In this document: one piece after another, positions 12,195-23,914 of the stretch | How the letters are laid out: the number at the start of each line of letters is the position of its first letter | Numbering within the stretch: the first letter of the stretch is position 1 | Origin: Ophiura sarsii | Taxonomy: Eukaryota; Echinodermata; Ophiuroidea; Amphilepidida; Ophiuridae | Reading direction: 5' to 3' | DNA: 64,000 nucleotides | Assembly: GCA_035610835.1 (NCBI GenBank) | Contig: CM069443.1 | Coordinates: 61,450,480-61,514,479, forward strand | Made by a program: the position numbers and the translations under genes | The notes under the pieces: generated by a model | Seen by the model: the letters and a program-made list of their open reading frames with translations, nothing else | The model's database searches: none | What the model was told of the DNA's origin: nothing

Positions 12195-13035
12195 GACCTT
12201 TATGCGGTGCTATATATAGCTGATGTAATTGCTGTTTCTTATCACAATACAGTTACATGTTAAACATTTTGAACAACAAATGGTTGCTAGTATAACCATT
12301 GCGTGTTTTCCTTTGAACGGCGATGATAAACTGAAATTCTCAATTGCTGTATTGTTTTCCTTTCTGCAAATAGGAGGTTTCAGTTTGCTTTCTATGTTAC
12401 ACTATTTGTGTAATTCCTGGAAAACACCGGGATAATGTTCACTCTTTGATGTGTAATTCTCTTTAGCATTAAGAAGATTGTCTTTGGAGAACAATAGTTG
12501 AATCCAAGAAGATTTCGCCTTACGTTCTTCAATCAACGGCTAATGCAACTTCAGACCGTTAGGTAATGCCCGGGTATACATACATAGTTCAGTATTAAGA
12601 CATTTATAGTTATATCTTGACCTAACAATCACCAATGTGAAAGGAACATTCATACACGCCTGAATTATATATATGCAGTGGTTATCGAGGGAAGTTCTTG
12701 TTTCGATCATCAATCATAGGCTTATACAATGTTTATCAGACCATCAGGCCGTTGGGTAATGCAGGGATATTTATTTAATTGCTATTTCATCAAGCAATAC
12801 TATGTACGATGCCATTGTATTCTCGAGGGAATGAAACATACACAGTTGTAAATATTCTTTACATTCACACAATATATGAAATTACCTGAAAATGTCAAGA
12901 ACAGACGGTTAGAATGTATGATGAATCTTTGTAATGCATGGTGATTGCCATTAAATAAATTGTCCAAAAACATTTAAAAACAATAACAAACGTGTAGGAT
13001 GTAAGGCCACATTGCAAAACGTACGTAAGCATTTA
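12195..13035. repeat. Copy A of long repeat, left part
   Basis: From TATATATAGCTGATGT near 12209 to TGCAAAACGTACGTAAG near 13028 this matches 26255-26900 plus 27650-27710 (copy B) at high but imperfect identity. Shared landmarks are GTATAACCATTGCGTG, TAATGCCCGGGTATACAT and AATGTGAAAGGAACAT. Copy A lacks the 737-bp element that sits in copy B at 26903-27639, so it supplies the unoccupied site. The 68-codon ORF at 12229-12435 is not preserved in copy B and is not a gene. Confidence 0.75.
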
Positions 13036-15455
13036 CCAATTTTCGCGGGAAAATGCACCCATATGTTTACCGGTGACCCATCATTTACCTTTATTATATT
13101 TGAGAGATTTTGCTAAAAATGTCTGTGAAAAACCAGCAACATTAAGGATTTTAGACCCATAAATTGTTGCTTTGAAAAAAGAGTCATTCATTTACCAGAG
13201 GGTGAACAATAGGACCCTATTACATTTGGCGGCACATCTCCGTAACCTCATATCCACTAAGTACATGCCCCCTGATGGGTAATTGCATTAGGAACTAGTA
13301 TGCGCAGTAACATTATGATTGGGATAGGTATACAAATAGTATCGAGCTTTAATCAAAATATGAAGAACAAAAATCGATATTTGGTCCTATCCAAATTCCA
13401 ATAGAATATTTGGATTCCTTGTGAGATTTCCAGTCAGAAAAAAAATATACTTTATAAGTAATTATTGCGATATGCTAATTCGAATCTCAGATGGTGTAAA
13501 ATGTAAAAATGTGGACATGCTACGGTAAGGGTGGCGAGTACAAAACACATGGCCATAAGTCACTCATACTTATGAATTTTACGTAAGTTCAACCTTGAAA
13601 TAAAGAGACAATAAAGCACTACGGTATTGAATCATTTAATCAATCAGTTTTTCGACCCTAGACAACAAAGGCAACAACATATTGCACCACATGTCTAAGT
13701 GTGTAATGTATGTACGCGGGACTTTTGAATAGGTGATTTACAGTGTTGTGAAATCGTGATTATGGTATAGGAATAGTATCATGATGAGTTTGTTCTCGCT
13801 CATTGCGATCCAATGAAAAGACATACCGTAATTAACTAAAGTATATGGACCGATTGATAGTTGTGGCAGAGAATGATTTGCGTATAAAATGTGATTGTCT
13901 TTGATGCACTATAGGAAGAAGAGGCAGTCTGGGGCATTAAAATTGAACATGGGGTTGTGACTTATTTTCATTTAGCTACAATTTATGATTACTTTAATTA
14001 CCCGCATATAACCGGAACATTGAGTTTTGATAGTTAATGCAATTCATGCAATGCATTTAAGTTGTCAAAATAGGTCAATATTATCAAGACTGTATTACTC
14101 ATTGAAGCTACACGTTTCTCCACATATTCATTTGATAACAAATTGCACTTCCAATTAACAGTGCTCCAGAGCGTCTAGTAAGATTTAATGAACTCTCAGA
14201 CAGAAATATTTAAGCAAAATGTATGCAGGAGCCTCAAGTCGGTAACACCAGTGGCAGATATATTGAACACACAGGGTACACAGGGATGTCGTGTCTATTG
14301 TAAATTTGAATAGAAATAGGGATTTAGCTACAAAAACGAGGTCGATCACATTGTGTTTCCTCCTCCTTTTTGTCCAAGGTTTAACACTCATGACGCCATA
14401 GAAACCAGTTAGGCAATCATGTGCGACCCGTTGGTTACATAAAAGTCGTGCGTACTATGAACCGTACGTCCATATTATCGCTTACTAATACCAGACGAAA
14501 ACGCTGAACTTCAGTTACAGCTGATTGTAATGATGAAGACGTGACAAGAAATACCGTAGACACTCCTAATTATTTGGAGAGGAGTTCTCAGATGGACTCT
14601 CATTGCACTAGTTACTCATGGACAGTTTTATGGTGACTAGATTGAAAGCTGGTGGTGAACAAGTTTTTTCACCACCAACTACTCTGTAATGTTTGAAAGA
14701 GGTGGGCAATTTAATGATACCATTTCCTCGACTGATTTCATAAATAAATTCTGCCCATGGCAGCATTCACAATATTACACATGTGTTAACTACTTGTTTT
14801 ATTGAGCTGGTGATAACACAAAGGATATAAATTGCAGATAATGGTTGGTTTTAAAGAAGTTCTGCCAGTCGGCAACTAGGAGAAGTTTCAGGCAACGTCT
14901 TCAACACTGGCAGAAACACTCAAGTGTCATGTTGTAATATACATTATGATTCAGGTATTGACTATATGTCATTTTGGTTTTAGCATTATTTTCAGAGTTA
15001 TTCAACCCGCAGATAAGGCTTTTACCCTGTCGATTTTCAATCCATATTTGTAAAAAGGGATCATTACGTCGATTTGAAAATGTTCACATCCGCATCAGAC
15101 CCTTTTATCCTCAAGGGCATCTTGTCCAAAGGAATAGCGTAATGAGACTTCATTGGCTAATAGATGCCCAAAGATATGTCTATTGACTTTGAATACATCT
15201 TTATATTATATTCTATGATAAACACAATCGAAATGTTTGAAAGGATACTTTTTCCTCAACCAACCATTTTACTTTGCAATTTGCCAGGAAAACATCGATA
15301 CAGTTCTTTTGAGTCCTTCTTTAGAGTGCATTATTAATTGGAACTTTCTCTAATGTAAACTACCTGTAGGACATGATGGTGTTGGTCAGTGCTTGGAAAA
15401 GCCACACATTTGTAGAGGGAAAAATATAAGGAATTTACTGTAGTTTGCTCAATTC
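13036..15455. other. 2.4 kb present only in copy A, nothing recognised
   Basis: Copy B replaces this stretch with about 280 unrelated bases (27710-27985). I see no coding similarity. A small perfect hairpin (GGTGGTGAA paired with TTCACCACC, 14651-14676) is the only structure noted. Its origin is either an insertion in copy A or a deletion in copy B. Confidence 0.4.
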
Positions 15456-15708
15456 CAGTAGCGTAGCCAGAGGGTGGGCGAGGGAGGCATTCGGGCGGTC
15501 AAAAGGACACAGATGGGCAATTTTCGCGCGCTACGCGAGCATGTGTCCCCAAGCTTGTTTAGAGCTAAATTGTACCTCAATCATAGCAAAAATAAGTGTA
15601 AAGTCGAAAATGTTCGCGCGATACACACGAAATTCTGTAGTCAGACAGTTAGTCTTGTCCCCCCCCCCCCCCCCCCCCCCAATATGAAAACACTTAGCTA
15701 CGCCACTG
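15456..15708. mobile_element. hAT-like MITE with CAGTRGCGTAGC ends
   Basis: The left end reads CAGTAGCGTAGCCAG and the right end is the inverse, CTACGCCACTG. CAG-starting ends of this form are typical of hAT-type MITEs, which make 8-bp target duplications. The flanks (CTCAATTC and GTTAGTTC) match only in part, so the duplication is decayed or absent. A C run of about 20 bases lies just inside the right end. A related copy lies at 30690-30887. ORFs over it are read-through of repeat sequence. Confidence 0.65.
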
Positions 15709-16235
15709 GTTAGTTCCAAATTGGCGAGCCTTCTCACAGCAACATTGATACAAAGGAATGTGGGTGCGCAAAAACGCGTCAGGCGGAATGTGTATCGTAA
15801 GCTTGATGCATTTTCATTCATGCGTGACGTGCGTACGCCAACATTGCGGGCGAACGTTTTGATTACTTTTTTCGCGGAGAGAGATAAAAACCCCGCATAT
15901 TCTTACCAATTAGGAACTAACTAATCTATAATGTTTCGTATCAGATGGAAGGGTATCTTAGCTAATTAAGATTCGCGAATCATTTTTTGTTAGGGGTAAG
16001 CCGCATGAACCAACGGATGGTTTATTCATACATTCTCAGAAAGCAAGAAACTAAAATAAGCGCATTGAAAGTGTCTAATGCAACCGCGTGTGCGCCGTTC
16101 ACGCGTTTCGCATTCCAACACCCTTGTGTTACACTTAGTTCAGGCATCGCGGGTCCGCCGATTTTCACTGTGGGTGTTAGCAAACTTGTAAACATGTTTG
16201 TATTCGTTATTACATAGTTCAAAATTATACTCAAA
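15709..16235. repeat. Copy A arm left of the minisatellite
   Basis: From about 15961 this matches 27985-28215 in copy B and, inverted, about 33620-33720 in copy C. Shared landmarks are GGGGTAAGCC, GAACCRACGGAT and GCATCGCGGGTCCGCCGA, leading to TTGTAAACATGTTT. It is the constant arm that precedes the 35-bp array. The stretch 15709-15960 is not matched in copy B and holds nothing I recognise. Confidence 0.7.
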
Positions 16236-19200
16236 TTGTGAATTTCGATTTGTATCGTGTCGTGTGTGATAGTGTCGTGTCGATTTGCATAGTGTCGTGT
16301 ATGATAGTGTCGTGTCGATTTGTATAGTGTCGTGTATGATAGTGTCGTGTCGATTTGTATCGTGTCGTGTATGATAGTGTCGTGTCGATTTGCATAGTGT
16401 CGTGTATGATAGTGTCGTGTCGATTTGCATAGTGTCGTGTATGATAGTGTCGTGTCGATTTGCATAGTGTCGTGTATGAAGTGTCGTGTCGATTTGCATA
16501 GTGTCGTGTATGATAGTGTCGTGTCGATTTGCATAGTGTCGTGTATGATAGTGTCGTGTCGATTTGTATAGTGTCGTGTATGATAGTGGCGTGTCGATTT
16601 GTATAGTGTCGTGTATGATAGTGGCGTGTCGATTTGTATTGTGTCGTGTATGATAGTGTCGTGGCTATTTGTATAGTGTCGTGTATGATAGTGTCGTGGC
16701 GATTTGTATTGTGTCGTGTATGATAGTGTCGTGGCTATTTGTATAGTGTCGTGTATGATAGTGTCGGGTCGATTTGTATAGTGTCGTGTATGATAGTGTC
16801 GTGGCTATTTGTATAGTGTCGTGTATGATAGTGTCGTGTCGATTTGCATAGTGTCGTGTATGATAGTGTCGTGGCTATTTGTATAGTGTCGTGTATGATA
16901 GTGTCGTGTCGATTTGTATTGTGTCGTGTATGATAGTGGCGTGTCGATTTGTATAGTGTCGTGTATGATAGTGTCGTGTCGATTTGCATAGTGTCGTGTA
17001 TGATAGTGTCGTGGCTATTTGTATAGTGTCGTGTATGATAGTGTCGTGTCGATTTGTATTGTGTCGTGTATGATAGTGTCGTGGCTATTTGTATAGTGTC
17101 GTGTATGATAGTGTCGTGTCGATTTGCATAGTGTCGTGTATGATAGTGTCGTGGCTATTTGTATAGTGTCGTGTATGATAGTGTCGTGTCGATTTGTATA
17201 GTGTCGTGTATGATAGTGTCGTGTCGATTTGCATAGTGTCGTGTATGAAGTGTCGTGTCGATTTGCATAGTGTCGTGTATGATAGTGTCGTGTCGATTTG
17301 CATAGTGTCGTGTATGATAGTGTCGTGTCGATTTGTATAGTGTCGTGTATGATAGTGGCGTGTCGATTTGTATAGTGTCGTGTATGATAGTGGCGTGTCG
17401 ATTTGTATTGTGTCGTGTATGATAGTGTCGTGGCTATTTGTATAGTGTCGTGTATGATAGTGTCGTGGCGATTTGTATTGTGTCGTGTATGATAGTGTCG
17501 TGTCGATTTGTATAGTGTCGTGTATGATAGTGTCGTGTCGATTTGTATCGTGTCGTGTATGATAGTGTCGTGTCGATTTGCATAGTGTCGTGTATGATAG
17601 TGTCGTGTCGATTTGCATAGTGTCGTGTATGATAGTGTCGTGTCGATTTGCATAGTGTCGTGTATGAAGTGTCGTGTCGATTTGCATAGTGTCGTGTATG
17701 ATAGTGTCGTGTCGATTTGCATAGTGTCGTGTATGATAGTGTCGTGTCGATTTGTATAGTGTCGTGTATGATAGTGGCGTGTCGATTTGTATAGTGTCGT
17801 GTATGATAGTGGCGTGTCGATTTGTATTGTGTCGTGTATGATAGTGTCGTGGCTATTTGTATAGTGTCGTGTATGATAGTGTCGTGGCGATTTGTATTGT
17901 GTCGTGTATGATAGTGTCGTGGCTATTTGTATAGTGTCGTGTATGATAGTGTCGGGTCGATTTGTATAGTGTCGTGTATGATAGTGTCGTGGCTATTTGT
18001 ATAGTGTCGTGTATGATAGTGTCGTGTCGATTTGCATAGTGTCGTGTATGATAGTGTCGTGGCTATTTGTATAGTGTCGTGTATGATAGTGTCGTGTCGA
18101 TTTGTATAGTGTCGTGTATGATAGTGGCGTGTCGATTTGTATAGTGTCGTGTATGATAGTGGCGTGTCGATTTGTATAGTGTCGTGTATGATAGTGGCGT
18201 GTCGATTTGTATTGTGTCGTGTATGATAGTGTCGTGGCTATTTGTATAGTGTCGTGTATGATAGTGTCGTGGCGATTTGTATTGTGTCGTGTATGATAGT
18301 GTCGTGGCTATTTGTATAGTGTCGTGTATGATAGTGTCGGGTCGATTTGTATAGTGTCGTGTATGATAGTGGCGTGTCGATTTGTATTGTGTCGTGTATG
18401 ATAGTGTCGTGGCTATTTGTATAGTGTCGTGTATGATAGTGTCGTGTCGATTTGTATTGTGTCGTATATGATAGTGTCGGGTCGATTTGTATAGTGTCGT
18501 GTATGATAGTGGCGTGTCGATTTGTATTGTGTCGTGTATGATAGTGTCGTGGCTATTTTTATAGTGTCGTGTATGATAGTGTCGTGGCGATTTGTATAGT
18601 GTCGTGTATGATAGTGTCGTGTCGATTTGTATTGTGTCGTGTATGATAGTGTCGTGTCGATTTGTATAGTGTCGTGTATGATAGTGTCGTGGATATTTGT
18701 ATAGTGTCGTGTATGATAGTGTCGTGTCGATTTGCATAGTGTCGTGTATGATAGTGTCGTGTCGATTTGCATAGTGTCGTGTATGATAGTGTCGTGTCGA
18801 TTTGTATAGTGTCGTGTATGATAGTGTCGTGGCGATTTGTATTGTGTCGTGTATGATAGTGTCGTGGCTATTTGTATAGTGTCGTGTATGATAGTGTCGT
18901 GTCGATTTGCATAGTGTCGTGTATGATAGTGTCGTGTCGATTTGCATAGTTTCGTGTATGATAGTGTCGTGTCGATTTGTATAGTGTCGTGTATGATAGT
19001 GTCGTGGCGATTTGTATTGTGTCGTGTATGATAGTGTCGTGGCTATTTGTATTGTGTCGTGTATGATAGTGTCGTGTCGATTTGCATAGTGTCGTGTATG
19101 ATAGTGTCGTGGCGATTTGTATAGTGTCGTGTATGATAGTGTCGTGTCGATTTGCATAGTGTCGTGTATGATAGTGTCGTGTCGATTTGTATAGTGTCGT

Positions 19201-19440
19201 GTATGATAGTGTCGTGTCGATTTGTATAGTGTCGTGTATGATAGTGTCGTGGCTATTTGTATAGTGTCGTGTATGATAGTGTCGTGTCGATTTGCATAGT
19301 GTCGTGTATGATAGTGTCGTGGCGATTTGTATAGTGTCGTGTATGATAGTGTCGTGTCGATTTGTATAGTGTCGTATATGATAGTGTCGTGTCGATTTGT
19401 ATTGTGTCGTGTATGATAGTGTCGTGGCGATTTGTATAGC
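16236..19440 (+). repeat. 35-bp minisatellite, about 91 units
   Basis: Uninterrupted head-to-tail array. The 35-bp unit, as read on the plus strand, contains GATTTGTATAGTGTCGTGT followed by ATGATAGTGTCGTGTC. The AGTGTCGTGT decamer occurs twice per unit, so the unit itself is built of 20- and 15-bp parts. The plus strand is almost all G and T with C only in CpG. Variants include GCAT/GTAT, GTGGCG, GGCTATTT and GTCGGG forms; three units lack one base (near 16478, 17246 and 17667). Long minus-strand ORFs here (up to 478 codons) are a by-product: 35 is not a multiple of 3 and the unit has no minus-strand stop, so translation cycles through all frames with a 35-residue period. Confidence 0.97.
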
Positions 19441-20720
19441 GACGCTACATGCGTATGTTTTGTATCTCGAATAATTAGAAAATCAATGCACTTGCGCACA
19501 TGTTTATATGCTCACAATAGCACTTCTCCTGCGGGTTTGTGCCATTATTCACACATCAACATCAGCGCGCGTGCATTAATATGTCTAATTTCTCTCAAAA
19601 CAACACATACGCATTTATTGACCAATCAAATTTAAATGAGTTGAAGAAAAGTCAGTGACATTACATTCAAAATGGTGAAAACAAGATTTCATTACACGTC
19701 TCAATATAAAGTAGCGGCTGTCAAAATAATCAAGTAGTAATTGAATTCATATGTTTTATAGGACGATCATCAATCACGGCCTTATGAAATACATATGACT
19801 ACTAGTAGTTGTGTCAAACCTTCAGTTAAGGATATATGCTGTCATTGTACCCTCATGAGAGTGATCCCTAGGAAATCCAGTGAGTCTTCTTTACATCAAA
19901 GGAAAAGACGTGACACATTATCAAGAATCTTATCAACCAAGAGTTGATTTATTTTTATTCTAGCGTTTGAATCGGTGTAATGTGAGCGATATATAGTAAT
20001 GCTAAATCCGTTGAACTCATATAATCAGGAAGATTTTAATACGTTAATGAGTCGTGACACTAATCAATGGAGTTGGCAAATGGCAATCAAGTCCAAAGAT
20101 GCAGCAAAGAGGTCAGCCAACAATTTGTACCGAACAAATTAAGGCATTCCCATTTGAATGCATGCTATTTCCCTTAGAGTGTAGAAATCAAGGATATACT
20201 CGGTGTAATCTTAAACTGTTTTTGTTTTTTCAACCTATATGTCGAAATTCGCAAGGGGCCGTGATACACGTCCATTGGTCAGTGAAATTGATGATGAAAT
20301 ATAGCCATGACATCCATACCCCTCCGTGTCGTCTTTACAATCGATTACACGTGACGGGAATCAGAAATCATTTGTTTATGTAATCCAATTCATCTTTCAT
20401 ATTACAATGACAATTGATGTCATGGTTAAATATTGGCCATTGATCCCGTAATGTCATCAGCTTGGAGACCCATGCAACTTATTCGAACAGGACATTATAT
20501 AATATGATCACGTACAGAATAATATTTACTAAATTGGGTGCTTTTTACTCGGAAGAAATAGATGCTACGCCTGCTTAGAGTTCAATTACCTTAAGCTGAA
20601 TAGTACCGTCTATGTTGTGCGTTTCACCAGAGTTATGAAAACCCATCCTGTTTTTTGAATGAATTAAAAAAGAAACGATGAATGGAAATCCCACAGGGCA
20701 TACAAGTTTGAACATATATA
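19441..20720. repeat. Copy A arm right of the minisatellite
   Basis: Matches 28255-29525 of copy B from ACGTATG/GCGTATG-TTTTG through TTATTCACACATCAACATCAG, GGACGATCATCAATCACGGC and CCTCCGTGTCGTCTTTAC to GAACATA at 20717. An imperfect inverted repeat (AATCAATGCACTTGCGCACAT against its complement about 80 bases later) lies at the start and is conserved in all three copies. The 109-codon ORF at 20054-20383 is not kept open in copy B, so I do not call it coding. Confidence 0.75.
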
Positions 20721-21834
20721 CGAGGGGGTATCAAAAAGTTTAGAAGTGAAGAAGCCAGAAACTTCCTTTTGATATGTGATCCTTCAGACATCTTTACAAA
20801 GTCCCTGTGCAAAGTCACACATTTCTCCTACTATTTATAACCTGTCCACAGACCGCCAATGTAGAGATCCTCAGATTGACCGCCATTGATTGATTCTCAG
20901 ATTGCCTCAGATTTCCTCAGATTGTGTTATTCCCAAAACAGCAATAAATAGTTTAAAGTTTTGACAGAAAGGGGTCAAAGGTCATTACAAACAAGCTTTG
21001 TGACAATAATCTTATGGGTAACACATTACATTCCAGTTGCCTGTAAGGTTTGAGCCCAAGTTTGATCCATCCAACACCATTTACCGCATGCTGGGGGACC
21101 TTGAGTGTGGCAGCGGTGGAACTAGAAACAAGCCTGACGGCTGCAGTATTGCCACATGACTTTCCACACGTGGTGATTTTCCGCCTGATTTGGGCTAGTT
21201 TTAAAACTAAAATCTGCTCTTTGGATAATATAATGTGATTTTGTTTCTCGAAATTTGAACATTTGTTTTTATAAAATATGATATAGCACTAGTTCTTATG
21301 ACAAATTGACAAAGTAGTATATATATAGGACTTCTAGTTACACCAACACTAAAGAGCTTTGAGCTAGGCTTAGGATAGCGGTGGAAATGGTAGCACACAT
21401 GCTGGCAAGACACAGTTGGTGTAAAATAAATCAGATAAATGGTGTAGGAGGGGATGATTTATTACCCTGGATATGTCATCAAAGACGTGGTCAAGAAAGT
21501 TGGACTTTATACAGGGCACAGAACTGTAATGATGGGGTGTACATAGATTGACCTCAATTGACCCTACATGACCTTTGACCCTTTTTGTCAACAATTTAAA
21601 CTATTTGTTGCTGTTTTGGGGAATAACACAATCCGAGGCAATCTGAGAATCAATCAATGGCGGTCAATATGTGGATCTCTACAATGGCGGCCTGTGGACA
21701 GGTACTAAATAGTAGGAGAAATGTGTGACTTTGCACAGGGACTTTGTAAAGATGTCTGAAGGATCACATATCAAAATAAAGTTTCTGGCTTCTTCACTTC
21801 TGGGTGATTTCTAAAACTTTTTGATACCCCCTCG
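20721..21834. mobile_element. Mariner-like MITE, long inverted ends, TA target
   Basis: Ends CGAGGGGGTATCAAAAAG and its complement are flanked by TA on both sides (20719-20720 and 21835-21836). The inverted repeats extend about 270 bp inward (20721-20990 and 21568-21834) with few differences. Copy B carries the empty site, AACATAGATATTGAG, at 29513-29527, with a single TA. The terminus and TA duplication are those of the mariner/Tc1 superfamily. The 570-bp centre has no recognisable transposase, so the element is non-autonomous. Confidence 0.9.
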
Positions 21835-21924
21835 TAGATATTGAGAAAATAGTACAGTAGATGTCGCACGGGTCAATAGTTTTAACAAAGGGTCATCCAC
21901 GCTGTGTATATGTTTATTTGTATA

Positions 21925-22075
21925 ATGTATCTTGTTGCAACCTGTGACACATCAGTTCAAATGTATCGTGTTCCAATGCGTGATACATCAGCTCAAATGT
22001 GTCGTGCTCAAATGCGTGATACATCAGTTCAAATGCATCGTGTTCCAATTTGTGGGACACATCAGTTCAATTGCA
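21925..22075 (+). repeat. 36-bp tandem repeat, about four units
   Basis: ACATCAGTTCAA or ACATCAGCTCAA recurs at 21949, 21985, 22021 and 22059, followed each time by ATG-(T/C)ATCGTGTTCCAAT-like sequence. Paralogous positions at 22664-22710 and 32376-32460 hold about one and two units, so the copy number varies between copies of the same repeat. The small ORFs here are by-products. Confidence 0.85.
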
Positions 22076-22560
22076 GATACAGTATATTCTTGCATGTTGA
22101 TATCATATCTCTCTATCATAAGCATTACCCGTTCTCCTGCATTATTCAAGAAGCTTCTATAGAAATTACTTCCTGGCAATGTTACTTCTTATTGAACATA
22201 TTGCTGTGCGTCAATATATGTGCGCTTTGTAATCTTTGTTAAAGAAGAACATTATAAAACATATTCTATTATTATACACGTATATAATAACAAATTTGCA
22301 GAATGTTGAAAGACATGTATGAAATAAGAGAATACAATACCATCAAAGAAAAACTGATCAACTCAATCATCTTCTCGTCAATACTCCTATAACTTCGCAG
22401 AAAACCGATCATAAACTATCACCCCGATGGGATCTGAAACGTCACAGATTTGTGTGATAAGTCCCTCATTATATTTGTGACATCCTGATGAATGTACCCA
22501 AAGATGTTTTTAGCAGAATGGCATCTCTACATATAACTGTGGGTGGATATCTGAACGCTA
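22045..22560 (+). repeat. Arm of the 36-bp-repeat family, copy 1
   Basis: About 515 bp from GTTCCAATTTGTGG to GGTGGATATCTGAA, repeated almost exactly at 22672-23195 and in shorter diverged form at 32395-32790. Landmarks are TGATATCATATCTCTCTATC, TTACTTCCTGGCAATGTTAC and ACCGATCATAAACTATCAC. No conserved reading frame exists across the three copies, so I regard it as a mobile or segmental repeat rather than a gene. Confidence 0.85.
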
Positions 22561-22671
22561 ACAAGTGGCCGTGCAGAAATAACATATTCTGGTAGTTTAT
22601 ACCATGTATCGACCACTCTGTTTGAGAAGAAGTGGCCGGCAAGCTTGGTTCTTGTGCTCCTGACAAATCGT
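22561..22671 (+). repeat. Linker repeat also at 23.66 and 32.97 kb
   Basis: The segment containing CAGAAATAACATATTC and CTCTGTTTGAGAAG joins the two arm copies. It recurs at about 23662-23790 and 32975-33095, each time ending CTGACAAA. In the other two places it continues with CAGTTTCTTGGAAT, so it belongs to the same repeat family. Confidence 0.7.
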
Positions 22672-23195
22672 GTTCCAATTTGTGGGGCACATCAGTTCAA
22701 TTGCAGATACAGTATATTCTCTCATGTTGATATCATATCTCTCTATCATAAGAATTGCTCAGTATCCTCTGTTATTCAAGAAGCTTCTATAGAAATTACT
22801 TCCTGGCAATGTTACTTCTTATTGAACATATTGCTGTGCGTCAATATATGTGCGCTTTGTAATCTTTGTAAAAGAAGAACAATATAAAACATATTCTATT
22901 ATTATGCACGTATGTAATAACAAATTTGCAGAATGTTGAAAGACAGGTATGAAGTAACGTGTATTGAGGAGACAATACCATCAAAGAAAAACTGATCAAC
23001 TTAATCATCTTCTCGTCAATACTCCTATAACTTCGCAGAAAACCGATCATAAACTATCACACCGATGGGATCTGAAACGTCACAGATTTGTGTGATAAGT
23101 CCCTCATTATATTTGTGATATCCTGATGAATGTACCCAAAGATATTTTTAGCAGGATGGCATCTCTACATATAACTGTGGGTGGATATCTGAATG
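22672..23195 (+). repeat. Arm of the 36-bp-repeat family, copy 2
   Basis: Tandem partner of 22045-22560, differing mainly by point changes and a small insertion near 22955. It is preceded by a single unit of the 36-bp repeat. The two copies look more similar to each other than to the copy at 32.4 kb, so the local duplication is probably the younger event. Confidence 0.85.
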
Positions 23196-23914
23196 TGAAT
23201 CGCAAAACATACTAAGATATTGGTATTTCTACCCATCTCAAAATATGTTGCTAATTACAAGCGGATATGATAGTTTTGTAACTAACTGCGAAATCAAATG
23301 TCTATCTACATGTAGATGTATAATACGCAGATTAAAAACCTGGCCTGAAATATAATAACCCATTGATGTAATTGGTGCTTATCTCTCTCTGGAATTAATT
23401 CCAATATAACCGTCATAAGGTTATGTATAAATGCCGCGGATTTAGGATTTCCACTCGTGCATTGTATTGTGGGACAGTTTCGAGTCGCTGTTGGGACACA
23501 CATACTTCCGGTACTTTTCCGGTTATTGGCGTCTCTAGTAACGAGGTTCACATAAAGGTAGATTTAAAATAATGATATATACTTACTTACTTACTTACTT
23601 GGATACTTGGTCGTTTAGTCCTTTTAATCCAATGGGAAGGACTCTCAGGTTGCTCATGAAGGATACAGAAATAACATACCGTATTCTGGCAGTTTATACC
23701 ATGGATCGACCATTCTGTTTGAGAAGAAGTGGCCGGCAGGCTTGGTTCTTATGTTCCTGACAAACAGTTTCTTGGAATAACCCCAGAGGAGATAGAAGTA
23801 CTTGTCGGACGAGGTTTTGTAGTGACCATTGAGAAATCAATAAATACAATCCTTTCTGATTTTCATATTTATACCACACAGTTAAAGGTGGATATTCCGA
23901 TCACTTCAGTTTGT
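23196..23914. other. Mostly unique sequence with a linker copy
   Basis: Nothing recognised from 23196 to 23575. A short ACTT tetranucleotide run occupies about 23578-23601. The linker repeat occupies about 23662-23790 and continues to the start of the next tandem duplication. Confidence 0.45.

Noticed and set aside
14650..14677. Histone-type 3' stem-loop
   Set aside because: The GGTGGTGAA hairpin does not match the histone stem-loop consensus and no histone frame is nearby.
16236..19440. Possible CRISPR array
   Set aside because: Units are contiguous and near-identical with no unique spacers, and the genome is clearly eukaryotic.
18063..19499. 478-codon minus-strand ORF and several similar ones at 16022-18772
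   Set aside because: They are translations of the 35-bp minisatellite, with periodic residues and no start or domain evidence; their length only reflects array size.
20721..21834. Autonomous mariner with a decayed transposase
   Set aside because: The 570-bp interior shows none of the catalytic motifs in any frame, and its short ORFs do not resemble a transposase.
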